Below, piece by piece: positions 18,492-26,910 of a stretch of 64,000 bases of DNA. Below the pieces are notes generated by a model, which had not been told where the DNA came from, did no database searches, and worked only from the letters and a program-made list of their open reading frames with translations. This DNA comes from Rhodococcus sovatensis (lineage in GTDB: Bacteria > Actinomycetota > Actinomycetes > Mycobacteriales > Mycobacteriaceae): contig NZ_CP147846.1 of assembly GCF_037327425.1 (NCBI RefSeq), positions 2,914,001-2,978,000 on the forward strand, given 5' to 3'. Within the stretch, counting starts at the first letter, position 1. Every line of letters begins with the position of its first letter. The position numbers and the translations under genes are program-made.

Positions 18492-20144
18492 ATGAGGATC
18501 GCAATCGGTGTGTCCACCGGAACCGAGGTCGTGTGCGCTGCCCTCGTCGTCGAGGAAGCCGACGGTTCGCGGACGGTCGAATATCGGACGGTGTCCGCGG
18601 ACAGCGAAGTGAACACCGACACAGGTGACCTGGTCGCATCTGCTGTCGAACTGATGGCCTCGCTGGCCCCTACCCCCGCAGGCGTAGGGGCGCACGCAGA
18701 CGATCGTCTCGTGCCCGATGCGATCGCGGTGTCGTACCGCACGCAGGCACAAGCCTCATCGATACGTTCGGCCCTCTCGCATACCCGGTGGACAGCGATT
18801 CTCGTTCCCGAGCCTGCGGCAGCGTTTGCATTTCTCGACGATTCCGGGCTGATCGGCCGCTATCGGACCGTCACGATCGTCGACGTCGGGGCAACAGGAA
18901 CGACCGCCTCTGTCGTCGACACCCGATCAGGCGAGCTCCTCGCCGAGGAGCGCACCAAGCACTTCAGTGGTGACGTCGTCAACCGGCTGGTGAAAGCTCT
19001 GGTCCACGGCAACGCAGCAGCCGACACCACGGTGCGCGACGATCTGCGCGACGACCGCGGCATCGGGTCCGCGCGCTATCGATCGATCAAGGAACACCTG
19101 TCCACGCACGACGCCGCCGAAGTCGGTGATGCCGGCCATGGGGCGACCCTGGACCGTGCCGCATTCGAATCGGCGGTTCGCCCGTATGTGATGAATACAG
19201 TGCGCTTCACCGAACGCAATGCAGAACTGAGCTCGTCGCCGCCGGAGGCAGTCGTACTCATCGGCGGCGGCGCCAATATCCCTATCGTCCGCACCGCATT
19301 CGGATCCGCACTTGCCCTGCCCGTCGTCGTTCCGACCGAACCCGACACAGTTCTGGCCAAGGGAGCTGCACTACTCGCACTGACCACACATCCAGGCCGA
19401 TACCCCAAAGTCGGCCACGGTGCAGGAAGCAGTGCTCGATCGATCGGCCGCTTCACCGGAGCGCTCGTCGGCGCGTTGGTGGTCGGTGGAATCGTTGTCG
19501 CATACGCGGTGCAAACACTGGTCCCGAGTGACGGACCGTCGGTGTCGCCGGCCGGTTCCGCCGCCCCGACAGCCGAGCTGGTCCTCGATCAGCCTGACTC
19601 GGACGGTATAGCGCCGGATCCCGACGTGACTCCCGGCACCAGCACAACGTCCGGGCAGACCGCCAGTTCGACGAGGTCGACAGAACCCACGTCGACTACG
19701 GAAAGGCCCTCTGTGACACCGTCGCTGCACCCAGCACCCGACCTGCCGGTCATTCCGTGGCCTGCCCAGCCGCGAGAGACGTCCCCTGCGGCCGGGACGA
19801 CCACACCGATCCCGACGACCACGATTCCATCCACGACCAACCCCGTGTCCCCTCCCCCGGACGGGTCGACCGAGCTGTCGCCGACCGGTAGCCCAGCTGA
19901 ATCGGCAACATCGCCGGAGCCGACGCCGGAGACACCGAATTCGACCCCGGACCGAGCGGCGGAAACATCGGCGCGGCCGACGTCACCGGAGGGCGTGCGC
20001 ACAACCCAGGTAGGCGCCACACCGTCGTCACCGCCCCTGTCGCCACCGGAGACGGTGTGGACGCCCGCACCGACGGCCATCGATGAACCCGAGGAGACGC
20101 CCCGGGCAGACTCGACGGATACCGCAGCGCCGCCCGAGGGCTGA
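18492..20144 (+). CDS. Membrane-anchored Hsp70-like protein with Ser/Thr/Pro-rich exterior tail
   Basis: This protein has about 550 residues; ATG 18492 follows a GGGAGGG site. Residues 1-300 resemble an Hsp70/actin-fold ATPase domain: phosphate-1-like GVSTGTEV (6-13), phosphate-2-like DVGATGTTAS (131-140), and the adenosine motif LIGGGANIP (257-265). There is no Hsp70 substrate-binding domain. Instead a membrane helix (321-343) leads to about 205 residues rich in Ser, Thr and Pro, probably outside the cell and open to glycosylation. The gene converges with tsaD, with 2 bases between the stops. The function is unknown. Nucleotide binding is likely but chaperone activity is not implied. Confidence 0.8.
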   Translation: MRIAIGVSTGTEVVCAALVVEEADGSRTVEYRTVSADSEVNTDTGDLVASAVELMASLAPTPAGVGAHADDRLVPDAIAVSYRTQAQASSIRSALSHTRWTAILVPEPAAAFAFLDDSGLIGRYRTVTIVDVGATGTTASVVDTRSGELLAEERTKHFSGDVVNRLVKALVHGNAAADTTVRDDLRDDRGIGSARYRSIKEHLSTHDAAEVGDAGHGATLDRAAFESAVRPYVMNTVRFTERNAELSSSPPEAVVLIGGGANIPIVRTAFGSALALPVVVPTEPDTVLAKGAALLALTTHPGRYPKVGHGAGSSARSIGRFTGALVGALVVGGIVVAYAVQTLVPSDGPSVSPAGSAAPTAELVLDQPDSDGIAPDPDVTPGTSTTSGQTASSTRSTEPTSTTERPSVTPSLHPAPDLPVIPWPAQPRETSPAAGTTTPIPTTTIPSTTNPVSPPPDGSTELSPTGSPAESATSPEPTPETPNSTPDRAAETSARPTSPEGVRTTQVGATPSSPPLSPPETVWTPAPTAIDEPEETPRADSTDTAAPPEG

Positions 20145-20146
20145 AC

Positions 20147-21190
20147 CTACGAGCGCCCCGCGAGAATGCTGGTGGAGACCGGCAATCCCGGGTCCGTCGC
20201 GACTCGTAGATCGGACGCGCTCGCCCCGGCCGAGATCAAGTGCGCCCCGAGAGTCGCAATCATGACTCCATTGTCGGTACACAGCCTTGGCTTCGGAATG
20301 CGAAGCGTCACACCCGCTGTGGTGCATCGCGATTCGATCATCGAACGGATTCTGGAATTCGCGGTCGCTCCGCCGCCTAGAACGACAGTGTCCACCTGCA
20401 TATCCTCGGCAGCCCGAAGGGCCTTCATCGTCAGAACATCGGCCACCGACTCCTGGAACGACGCGGCGATGTCGGCGATCGGAATGGCGTCGCCGGCACG
20501 CCTCCGCGCCTCGACGAAACGCGCCACGGCCGTCTTGACGCCCGAGAACGAAAAATCGTAGCGCGCGTCACGAGGGCCCGTCATACCGCGGGGGAAGGCT
20601 ATCGCATTCGGATCTCCTTCGCGCGCAGCATCATCGAGCGCCGGTCCACCTGGGTAGCCGAGGCCGAGCAACCGGGCTACCTTGTCGAACGCTTCCCCCG
20701 CAGCGTCGTCGACGGTGGTACCCAGTTCGACGATCGGGGCCCCCAGATCGTCCACATGCAGAAGGTGGGTATGGCCACCGGACACGAGCAGCGCCACACA
20801 CGGCGGCATCGGCCCGTGCTCGAGGGTGTCGACAGCGACATGCCCACCGAGATGATTGACCGCGTAGAACGGCACTCCCCAAGCCGCTGCGTACGCTTTC
20901 GCGGCAGCGACCCCCACCAGCAAAGCACCTGCAAGGCCTGGCCCGATGGTGACGGCGACCGCGTCGGGACGGTCGATGTCGGCAGCGGCAAGCGCCCGCC
21001 TCATCGTCGGAACCATTGCTTCGAGGTGTGCACGAGATGCGACCTCCGGAACCACACCGCCGTATCTGGCATGCTCGTCGACGCTCGAAGCGACCTCGTC
21101 GGCGAGCAGCTCGCACACACCCGAATCTCGCCAGCGGACGATGCCTACACCGGTCTCGTCGCACGAACTCTCGATACCCATGACGATCAT
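20147..21190 (-). CDS. tsaD: tRNA N6-threonylcarbamoyladenosine transferase subunit TsaD
   Basis: This 347-residue metalloenzyme transfers the threonylcarbamoyl group to A37 of ANN-decoding tRNAs, acting with TsaB and TsaE. It is of the ASKHA fold, with the metal motif HLGGH in YAVNHLGGHVAV, MGIESSCDETGVGIV at the N-terminus and LVSGGHTHLLHV in the middle. It is the last gene of a tight minus-strand run and its start overlaps rimI by 4 bases. Length is normal. Confidence 0.97.
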   Translation of the reverse strand: MIVMGIESSCDETGVGIVRWRDSGVCELLADEVASSVDEHARYGGVVPEVASRAHLEAMVPTMRRALAAADIDRPDAVAVTIGPGLAGALLVGVAAAKAYAAAWGVPFYAVNHLGGHVAVDTLEHGPMPPCVALLVSGGHTHLLHVDDLGAPIVELGTTVDDAAGEAFDKVARLLGLGYPGGPALDDAAREGDPNAIAFPRGMTGPRDARYDFSFSGVKTAVARFVEARRRAGDAIPIADIAASFQESVADVLTMKALRAAEDMQVDTVVLGGGATANSRIRSMIESRCTTAGVTLRIPKPRLCTDNGVMIATLGAHLISAGASASDLRVATDPGLPVSTSILAGRS

Positions 21191-21663
21191 GCCGGTGCAC
21201 TCGCCCTTCTGTTCGGTCGTTGCATCGTGAAAGCGTCTGCGCCACTTGGCTGGTAGTAGTTTCGGCGGGTACCGACAACGACGAAGCCCTCACGCGCGTA
21301 CAACTCGATTGCCGGGGTGTTGTCGGTGCGAACTTCTAGAAACACCGATCCACCGTGACAATCGGCTTCGCGCAGAAGCGCGTCGAGCAGCTTGCCACCG
21401 ATTCCACGCCGATGCGCGGCCGGATCGACACCGATGGTGTGCACCTCGGATTCGGCGGAGTCGCCTCGCCCGAGCAATGCAATTCCGGCATAGCCGAGAA
21501 GCGTGCCGCCTTCCCTTGCGGCGAAGTAATGATTGTGCGGCGCAGCGAGTTCGGACAGAAATGCGCGCTCGGTCCACGGACCGTCACCGGGAAACAACAC
21601 GCTTTCCAACTCGGCGCACCTCGCGGCATCCGCGGTGACCATCGACGTGATCTGCAGCGTCAC
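21187..21663 (-). CDS. rimI: Ribosomal-protein-alanine N-acetyltransferase RimI
   Basis: This 158-residue GNAT-fold acetyltransferase has the acetyl-CoA loop motif at AAHRRGIGGKLLDALL (about residues 83-98, R/Q-x-x-G-x-G/A) and C-terminal YAREGFVVVGTRRNYY. It starts at GTG 21663, overlapping tsaB by 4 bases, and overlaps tsaD by 4 bases. The placement between tsaB and tsaD is standard in actinobacteria. It acetylates N-termini such as that of ribosomal protein S18; other substrates are possible. Confidence 0.92.
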   Translation of the reverse strand: MTLQITSMVTADAARCAELESVLFPGDGPWTERAFLSELAAPHNHYFAAREGGTLLGYAGIALLGRGDSAESEVHTIGVDPAAHRRGIGGKLLDALLREADCHGGSVFLEVRTDNTPAIELYAREGFVVVGTRRNYYQPSGADAFTMQRPNRRASAPA

Positions 21664-22322
21664 TTCGCGACCTGCTTCGCGGCTTCGCGTTCGGCAATGG
21701 TCTTGGCGTCGGGCCGACGCAGATACAGTGGGATCAACGGCTCCGGCTTTGCGCCGGACGTGAGCGCGTCTCCGACCGCCAGGACGAGGCCCTCCGGTGA
21801 CGGTGAGTTCACCTCTCGGACTTCGAGTTCGAACAGGGCAGTGTGTGCAGGGGATCCTGCTACTACCGTCGCCGAACCGATGTCGACGAGATCCGCTGCA
21901 CCCACATCCGGACCAGAGATTCGGGTGCTGTCTCGATATCGCGCCGAGTACACCTCACGACGGCGTGCGTCGGTGACGACGAGCAATTCGGACTCCGATG
22001 GCAGCTGTGCAGCAATCGCGTCGAGGCTGCACACCCCATGCACCGGGAGACCCAGTGCATCACCGAAGGCAGCCGCGGTGGCCATTCCGACGCGCAAACC
22101 GGTGAAGGGTCCGGGCCCGACACCGACGACGACTGCGTCGAGATCGGCCGGTGCCAGCTCGACCTCGGCCAAACACTCGAGGATGTTGGGAGTGAGAACC
22201 TCGGCATGCAACCGGGCGTCGACGACGATGCGTGCCGCGAGAGTCTCCACCGCACCATCGTCGTAACGAACCACTCCTGCGGTCACGGAGGGTGTGGAGG
22301 TATCGACGGCGAGAACGAGCAC
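21660..22322 (-). CDS. tsaB: tRNA threonylcarbamoyladenosine biosynthesis protein TsaB
   Basis: This 220-residue TsaD paralog lacks the HxxGH metal site and serves as scaffold in the TsaB-TsaD-TsaE complex. It has the N-terminal VDTSTPSVTAGVV and the VGVGPGPFTGLRVGMATAAA signature. The start is GTG 22322. It overlaps rimI by 4 bases and follows tsaE by 53 bases. Confidence 0.95.
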   Translation of the reverse strand: MLVLAVDTSTPSVTAGVVRYDDGAVETLAARIVVDARLHAEVLTPNILECLAEVELAPADLDAVVVGVGPGPFTGLRVGMATAAAFGDALGLPVHGVCSLDAIAAQLPSESELLVVTDARRREVYSARYRDSTRISGPDVGAADLVDIGSATVVAGSPAHTALFELEVREVNSPSPEGLVLAVGDALTSGAKPEPLIPLYLRRPDAKTIAEREAAKQVAK

Positions 22323-22375
22323 GGTAGCTCAGAGTACCCGCGCGTGAGGTGTCCATTCCACACGGCACGTCCTGC

Positions 22376-22876
22376 TCAGCGGGCCGCCCCCGAGACGCGA
22401 CGGACGAGCACACGCCGTTCGTCACTCTCCACGTCACGACGAATGCGCACCGACACGTGACTGTCCACCAGCTTCTCGACCAGTCCTTCACCCCACTCGA
22501 CCACCACGACCGCGTCGACGAGATCGGAGTCCAGGTCGAGGGCATCGAGCTCGTCCAGCGCGGACTGACCGGTCATGCCCAACCGGTATGCGTCGACGTG
22601 GACGAGGGTCACCGCAGGTTTTCCGCCCGGACGCACACCGGGCCGGTGTTCGCGAGCGATGACGAATGTCGGCGAGCTCACCCTCCCGACAACACCCAGA
22701 CCTGCAGCAATCCCCCTGGTCATCGCCGTCTTGCCCGCACCGAGCGGGCCGTCGAGAATTACCAGATCACCGGCCTGCAAGGTGTGCGCCAGCCGGAAAC
22801 CGAAGTCCTCGGTGTCCTCCACCGTCGACAACAGAACTTCTCGTCCGTCGACGAATACGTCCGACTCGTCAGACAA
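22376..22876 (-). CDS. tsaE: tRNA threonylcarbamoyladenosine biosynthesis ATPase TsaE
   Basis: This 166-residue P-loop ATPase has Walker A GPLGAGKTAMTRG (about residues 41-53), SSPTFVIAREH and the Walker-B-like HVDAYRL. VVVEWGEGLVEKL is a typical C-terminal signature. It drives turnover of the TsaBD complex. The start overlaps the end of the hydrolase gene by 8 bases. Confidence 0.95.
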   Translation of the reverse strand: MSDESDVFVDGREVLLSTVEDTEDFGFRLAHTLQAGDLVILDGPLGAGKTAMTRGIAAGLGVVGRVSSPTFVIAREHRPGVRPGGKPAVTLVHVDAYRLGMTGQSALDELDALDLDSDLVDAVVVVEWGEGLVEKLVDSHVSVRIRRDVESDERRVLVRRVSGAAR

Positions 22877-23909
22877 CGCCCCTCCGGCCCGATCGCTTCT
22901 TCGCCTTCAACTGGAGTGCTCGCGTTCCCAGCCGGGTGAGTGCGGCATTGACCTTGTCCGGGAATTCGAGCTGCACCAGATGCCCCGCTTGGCGGATGCG
23001 GACCATCTCGGCCGCTGGAAGAGCGTCGGCAAGGGCGACCGAACTGTCGAAGGGAATGATCCAGTCGTCGTCGCCGCAGACCACCGTGGCCGGAATTCGA
23101 GCCAGTTCGACCAATGCGTCGCTCTCGTCGTGCAGTTCGAGCGTCTTCAGGAAGTTCACGATGGTGATGACCGAGGTGTCATCGATCATCTGCTGTGAGA
23201 AGTCCACTAGCCTCGGGCTCACCCGGGTACCGTACGACGCTGCCCGCAACACCGGAGCGATCAACTTCTTGGCGGCGCCCCGGCCGAACTGCACCACTCC
23301 GGGCGACGTCCGCACCGCCAACCTGAACGCGTCGACGACTGGGTTGTCGAGGCTGCGCCCGAGCCCGGTTTCTGCGAGTCCCGCGGCCGTCGTGGAAATG
23401 AGTGCGACACCGATAACCCGCTCACGCACAACGTCCGGCTTCTGCCGCGTCATCGACAAAATCGTCATCCCGCCCATCGAATGCCCGATCAGGATCAAGT
23501 GACCTCGCGGAGTGACGCTTCGGATGACGGCATCGAGATCAAGGCCGAGTTGCTCGATCGTGCAACTCTCTGGAGAAGGCGTTCCAGACCGGCCGTGTCC
23601 ACGTTGGTCGTAGAACACCATTCGGACCTTCGATCCCCACTCCTGCTCCAGCGCTTGGCGCTGAAAGTGCCAGGAGGACATACGGAGGCAGTACCCGTGG
23701 ACGAAGATCGCCGTGACCGGGGCGTCCGACGGCCCAACTTCCCGAACCGCGAGCGGCACCCCGTCGTCCGCGACCACAATGGACCCGCGATCGGCGTCCA
23801 TGAGCTCCAGATTCTCCGTTGCCATCGGATCCTTGTTCGAACGAAGGACGGTCTCGCGCAATGCAATCCCGACGCTGTTCAGGATTCCCAGGCTGCCCAG
23901 CAGATTCAC
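22869..23909 (-). CDS. Alpha/beta-fold hydrolase
   Basis: This protein has about 346 residues. The GTG at 23909 has GAGGAGG 8 bases upstream and forms a GTGA overlap with the alr stop; a longer frame to 24041 would lie inside alr and is rejected. The oxyanion region is FVHGYCLRMSSWHFQ. The nucleophile elbow is IGHSMGGM, with an acid near VVCGDDDWIIP and the catalytic His in RQAGHLVQLEFP, so the triad is complete. The substrate is unknown. The same hydrolase sits between alr and tsaE in related genomes from memory, suggesting a conserved role, perhaps in lipid or envelope metabolism. Confidence 0.88.
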   Translation of the reverse strand: MNLLGSLGILNSVGIALRETVLRSNKDPMATENLELMDADRGSIVVADDGVPLAVREVGPSDAPVTAIFVHGYCLRMSSWHFQRQALEQEWGSKVRMVFYDQRGHGRSGTPSPESCTIEQLGLDLDAVIRSVTPRGHLILIGHSMGGMTILSMTRQKPDVVRERVIGVALISTTAAGLAETGLGRSLDNPVVDAFRLAVRTSPGVVQFGRGAAKKLIAPVLRAASYGTRVSPRLVDFSQQMIDDTSVITIVNFLKTLELHDESDALVELARIPATVVCGDDDWIIPFDSSVALADALPAAEMVRIRQAGHLVQLEFPDKVNAALTRLGTRALQLKAKKRSGRRGVV

Positions 23910-25096
23910 GTCGAGGCCTCCTCTGGTGTCTGCAGTACCGTGCCGGCCGGGTGCTCGACAGCAGGAATGTATGCGCGGCGCGTGCGCCCACCGATTCCGG
24001 TGACGACCTCGTAGTGAATCGTGTCGAGTGAATCCGCCCATTCCTGGGCGAGCGGCTCGCCGTCCACACCCGATCCGAACAGCACCGCAGTATCACCTTC
24101 CTGGACACCGCCGCCGTCGGGACCGAGGTCGACCACGAACTGATCCATGCAAACCCGTCCGACGGACGGGAATCGGCGTCCGCCGATAGCGACGTCGAAG
24201 CGACCGCTCAAGCTCCGAGTCACACCGTCGGCGTACCCCATCGGAATCAACCCGAGGACAGTGTCGCGGGGCGTCGTCCACGTATGCCCGTACGACACGC
24301 TCTGTCCTGCCGACACGCGTTTCACGAGGGCTACGTACGCAGACACTGTCATCGCGGGCTTCAGACCGAACTGCCCAAGTTCGGGGATCGGCGACAGGCC
24401 GTATGCGGCGATTCCAGGTCGAATCATGTCGAAACGAAGATCATGCCTGGTCAGAGCGGCGGCCGAATTCGCGAGGTGCACGATCTCCGGACGCACCCCG
24501 GCCGACGCGGCCGACGCGACGCTGTCCTGCAGAACCTTGGCTTGACGGTCGTTCGCAGGATGGTCAGGGACATCGGCACACGCCAAGTGCGAGAACACTG
24601 CGCGCAACCGCACCGACTCGTCGGCGATCGTGCGACCGAGAAGTGCCAGGACGTCGCCGAACTCATCGGACGCGACACCGTTACGGTTCAGACCGGTATC
24701 GATCTTCAGCGTGACGACGGCAGTACGGTGCGTACGCACGGCGGCTGCTGCCACCGCAGCCAACTGCGCCTTCGAAGACACACCGATTTCGATTCCCTCG
24801 GTGATGGCCGGTGCGAAGTCGGTGTCCGATCGATGTAGCCACGACAGGATCGGAGCCGTGATCCCGGCCTGTCGAAGCGCAATGGCCTCACCCACCGTCG
24901 TCACTCCCAGCTCGGTCGCGCCCGCTGCGAGAGCAGTGCGCGCGACTGCGAGGGCACCGTGGTTGTAGGCGTCCGCTTTCACCACGACCATGGTCGCGGC
25001 ATCTCCAGCATGTTCCCGGAGCACACGCACATTGTGGGCGATTGCTCCGAGGTCGATCGTTGCCGTCGAGCCGGCACCGGTATCGGGGCCACTCAT
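23906..25096 (-). CDS. alr: Alanine racemase
   Basis: This 396-residue PLP enzyme makes D-alanine for peptidoglycan. The PLP lysine is in VVVKADAYNHGALAVART (about residues 38-55), with Asn in place of the more usual Gly of AYGHG. The catalytic tyrosine region is SVSYGHTWTTPRDTVLGLIPMGYADG and the C-terminal domain has GRVCMDQFVVDLG. The ATG 25096 gives the usual length; a 41-residue extension has no support. The gene is coupled to the downstream hydrolase by a 4-base overlap. Confidence 0.96.
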   Translation of the reverse strand: MSGPDTGAGSTATIDLGAIAHNVRVLREHAGDAATMVVVKADAYNHGALAVARTALAAGATELGVTTVGEAIALRQAGITAPILSWLHRSDTDFAPAITEGIEIGVSSKAQLAAVAAAAVRTHRTAVVTLKIDTGLNRNGVASDEFGDVLALLGRTIADESVRLRAVFSHLACADVPDHPANDRQAKVLQDSVASAASAGVRPEIVHLANSAAALTRHDLRFDMIRPGIAAYGLSPIPELGQFGLKPAMTVSAYVALVKRVSAGQSVSYGHTWTTPRDTVLGLIPMGYADGVTRSLSGRFDVAIGGRRFPSVGRVCMDQFVVDLGPDGGGVQEGDTAVLFGSGVDGEPLAQEWADSLDTIHYEVVTGIGGRTRRAYIPAVEHPAGTVLQTPEEAST

Positions 25097-25228
25097 CTCA
25101 GCAGCCCTTACGTTCTTCACAACAATCGATAGTGCCACCCGGTGCCGAATAAAGCGCATTCGGCACTGGAAAAACTGCCCTGACCACTGCTCGCGCGTTT
25201 GTTGTCCCCGCGATGCCAACTACACTCT

Positions 25229-25277
25229 CGGGAACGCATCATTCTTGGGAACGCATCACGACCGCGGGAAACGCTCA
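25229..25277. repeat. Short direct repeats before alr
   Basis: GGGAACGCATCA occurs at 25229-25240 and 25246-25257, with a degenerate third copy (GGGAAACGCTCA) at 25266-25277 overlapping the nnrD stop. The repeat lies within the 178-bp gap that should carry the alr promoter. It could bind a regulator or be chance. Confidence 0.45.
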
Positions 25278-26708
25278 GACCGCACCCGAACGCACAATTC
25301 TGATCGCCTCCGGGACCGCCGCAAGCAAAGGGCCTGCGGAGATAGGAGCAGCCAGCTCGCCACCGGATCCATAGGCGGCCGTTGCGGCCGCGAGCGAATG
25401 AACACGCGTTCCGCACGCAGTGGCAGTCAGCAGGTCCAACCCCGAGGCGACGAGTGCCCCGAGCAACCCGGACAGCACGTCACCGGAACCAGCCGTAGAC
25501 GCAGCCGAGCCACCGGCGTCGCTCACCAGCACTCGGCCGTCCCGGTCCGCGATCACCGTTGCGCGTCCCTTGAGCAACACGGCCACACCCCACTCCGACG
25601 CGAGAGTGCGGACCGATTGCACGCGATCCGGACCCGGAGCAGAGCCGGTCAGTCGTTCGAACTCGCCCGCGTGCGGTGTCAGCAACGTGGGAGCAGTTCG
25701 CTCGCGAACCGAGTCCGGCGAGGAAGCGAGGATCGTCAGCGCGTCGGCGTCGACGACGACAGGAAGGTCGGAGCCGAGTACGTCCATCAGCCGCGCCCTG
25801 GACTCCTCCCCCGTACCGAATCCGGGACCGATGACCCAGGCCTGCACCCGCCCCGCTGCGTCGAGATCCCTCGCAGCCACGACCTCCGGGTAGCGCCGAA
25901 CGACTTCGGTGGCGGCGCTACCGACGTAGCGGACCATGCCGGACGTCGCCGCTACCGCCGCACCGGTGCACAGCAACGCAGCTCCGGGATACCGGTCGCT
26001 GCCTGCGAGCACACCCACCACACCCTGTGAGTACTTGTCGTCCTCCGCTGTGGGCATCGGCCACACCGAGCCGACGTCGAACGGTGACAGCGACTCGAAG
26101 AACGGCGCCTCGATCGACAGGCCGATGTCGACGAGTTCGACTCTGCCGCAGTAAGGTACAGCCAAAACGTGTGCTGGCTTGCGGGCGCCGAACGCAACCG
26201 TGACCTGTGCACGCACAGCCGCCCCGACCACCGCGCCGGTGACCGGGTCGACGCCGCTGGGGATGTCGGCCGCAACGATCGGAGCTCTGATCGCCGCGAC
26301 GAGGGCCGCTGCGTCGGGGCGAAGCGCACCCTGCCCGGAGATCCCGACGATCGCATCGATCACTACGTCCGGGGCTCCCGGTGACGCCACCACCCGCCCG
26401 CCCGCGCGTCGGAACGCAGCGAGGCCATCAGGATGAGCTCGTTCCGGATTCAGGAGCACGGCGGTGACGGCCGCACCCCGACGCCGCAGCAATGCTCCCG
26501 CCCACAGGCCGTCGCCGCCGTTGTCACCAGAACCGACGAGGACGCACACCTCACGGCCGAACACGCCGCCTGTTCGATGGTGCAACTCGGCAGCCACCAC
26601 AGTGGCCAATCCGTGTGCAGCCCTGCGCATCAGCACTCCGGCGGGCAACGACTCGAGCAGTGGCCGCTCGGCCTCGCGGACCTGATCGGGGGTGTAGTAA
26701 CTCCTCAA
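25275..26708 (-). CDS. nnrD: Bifunctional NAD(P)H-hydrate epimerase / ADP-dependent dehydratase
   Basis: This 477-residue repair enzyme restores damaged NAD(P)H hydrates. The N-terminal YjeF epimerase domain (about 1-210) shows VLVGSGDNGGDGLWAGALL and the potassium and substrate loop IPSGVDPVTGAVVG. The C-terminal ribokinase-like dehydratase domain (about 225-475) shows VLAGSDRYPGAALL, LTPHAGEFERLTG and the nucleotide site STAGSGDVLSGLLGAL. Length and fusion are normal for bacteria. It is upstream of alr and downstream of glmS on the same strand, with a repeat-bearing spacer before it. Confidence 0.95.
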   Translation of the reverse strand: MRSYYTPDQVREAERPLLESLPAGVLMRRAAHGLATVVAAELHHRTGGVFGREVCVLVGSGDNGGDGLWAGALLRRRGAAVTAVLLNPERAHPDGLAAFRRAGGRVVASPGAPDVVIDAIVGISGQGALRPDAAALVAAIRAPIVAADIPSGVDPVTGAVVGAAVRAQVTVAFGARKPAHVLAVPYCGRVELVDIGLSIEAPFFESLSPFDVGSVWPMPTAEDDKYSQGVVGVLAGSDRYPGAALLCTGAAVAATSGMVRYVGSAATEVVRRYPEVVAARDLDAAGRVQAWVIGPGFGTGEESRARLMDVLGSDLPVVVDADALTILASSPDSVRERTAPTLLTPHAGEFERLTGSAPGPDRVQSVRTLASEWGVAVLLKGRATVIADRDGRVLVSDAGGSAASTAGSGDVLSGLLGALVASGLDLLTATACGTRVHSLAAATAAYGSGGELAAPISAGPLLAAVPEAIRIVRSGAV

Positions 26709-26730
26709 CGCTGTCCTCCTCCGCTATGGC

Positions 26731-26801
26731 CCAGCCGACCGGGTCGCTCCGCTCCAGCCGACCCGGGTCGCTCCGCTCCAGCCGACCCGGGTCGCTCCGC
26801 T
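26731..26801. repeat. Three tandem copies of a 23-24 bp repeat
   Basis: The unit ccagccgacccgggtcgctc followed by cgct occurs three times in a row (26731-26753, 26754-26777, 26778-26801); the first copy is one base shorter. Each unit contains the palindrome gacccgggtc. It lies between nnrD and glmS. Confidence 0.85.
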
Positions 26802-26841
26802 CCAGTGGCATGGTTGAGTGTCCTGCAGTGCACTTAACCGT

Positions 26842-26910
26842 GCCACTGCGGCGGAGCCGCCACCAAGGCCACTGCGGCGGAGCCGCCCAGAGTTACTGCA
26901 GCGGAGCCGC
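26842..26910. repeat. Three spaced copies of a GC-rich 18-19 bp motif at the glmS 3' end
   Basis: GCCACTGCGGCGGAGCCGC occurs at 26842-26860 and 26868-26886, and a variant (TTACTGCAGCGGAGCCGC) at 26893-26910 ends on the glmS stop codon. The core GCGGAG is the complement of CTCCGC in the tandem repeat next door. Confidence 0.75.

Noticed and set aside
22869..24041. A longer alpha/beta hydrolase gene starting at 24041
   Set aside because: The extra 44 codons lie inside alr, and the GTG at 23909 has an excellent ribosome binding site and a 4-base overlap with alr.
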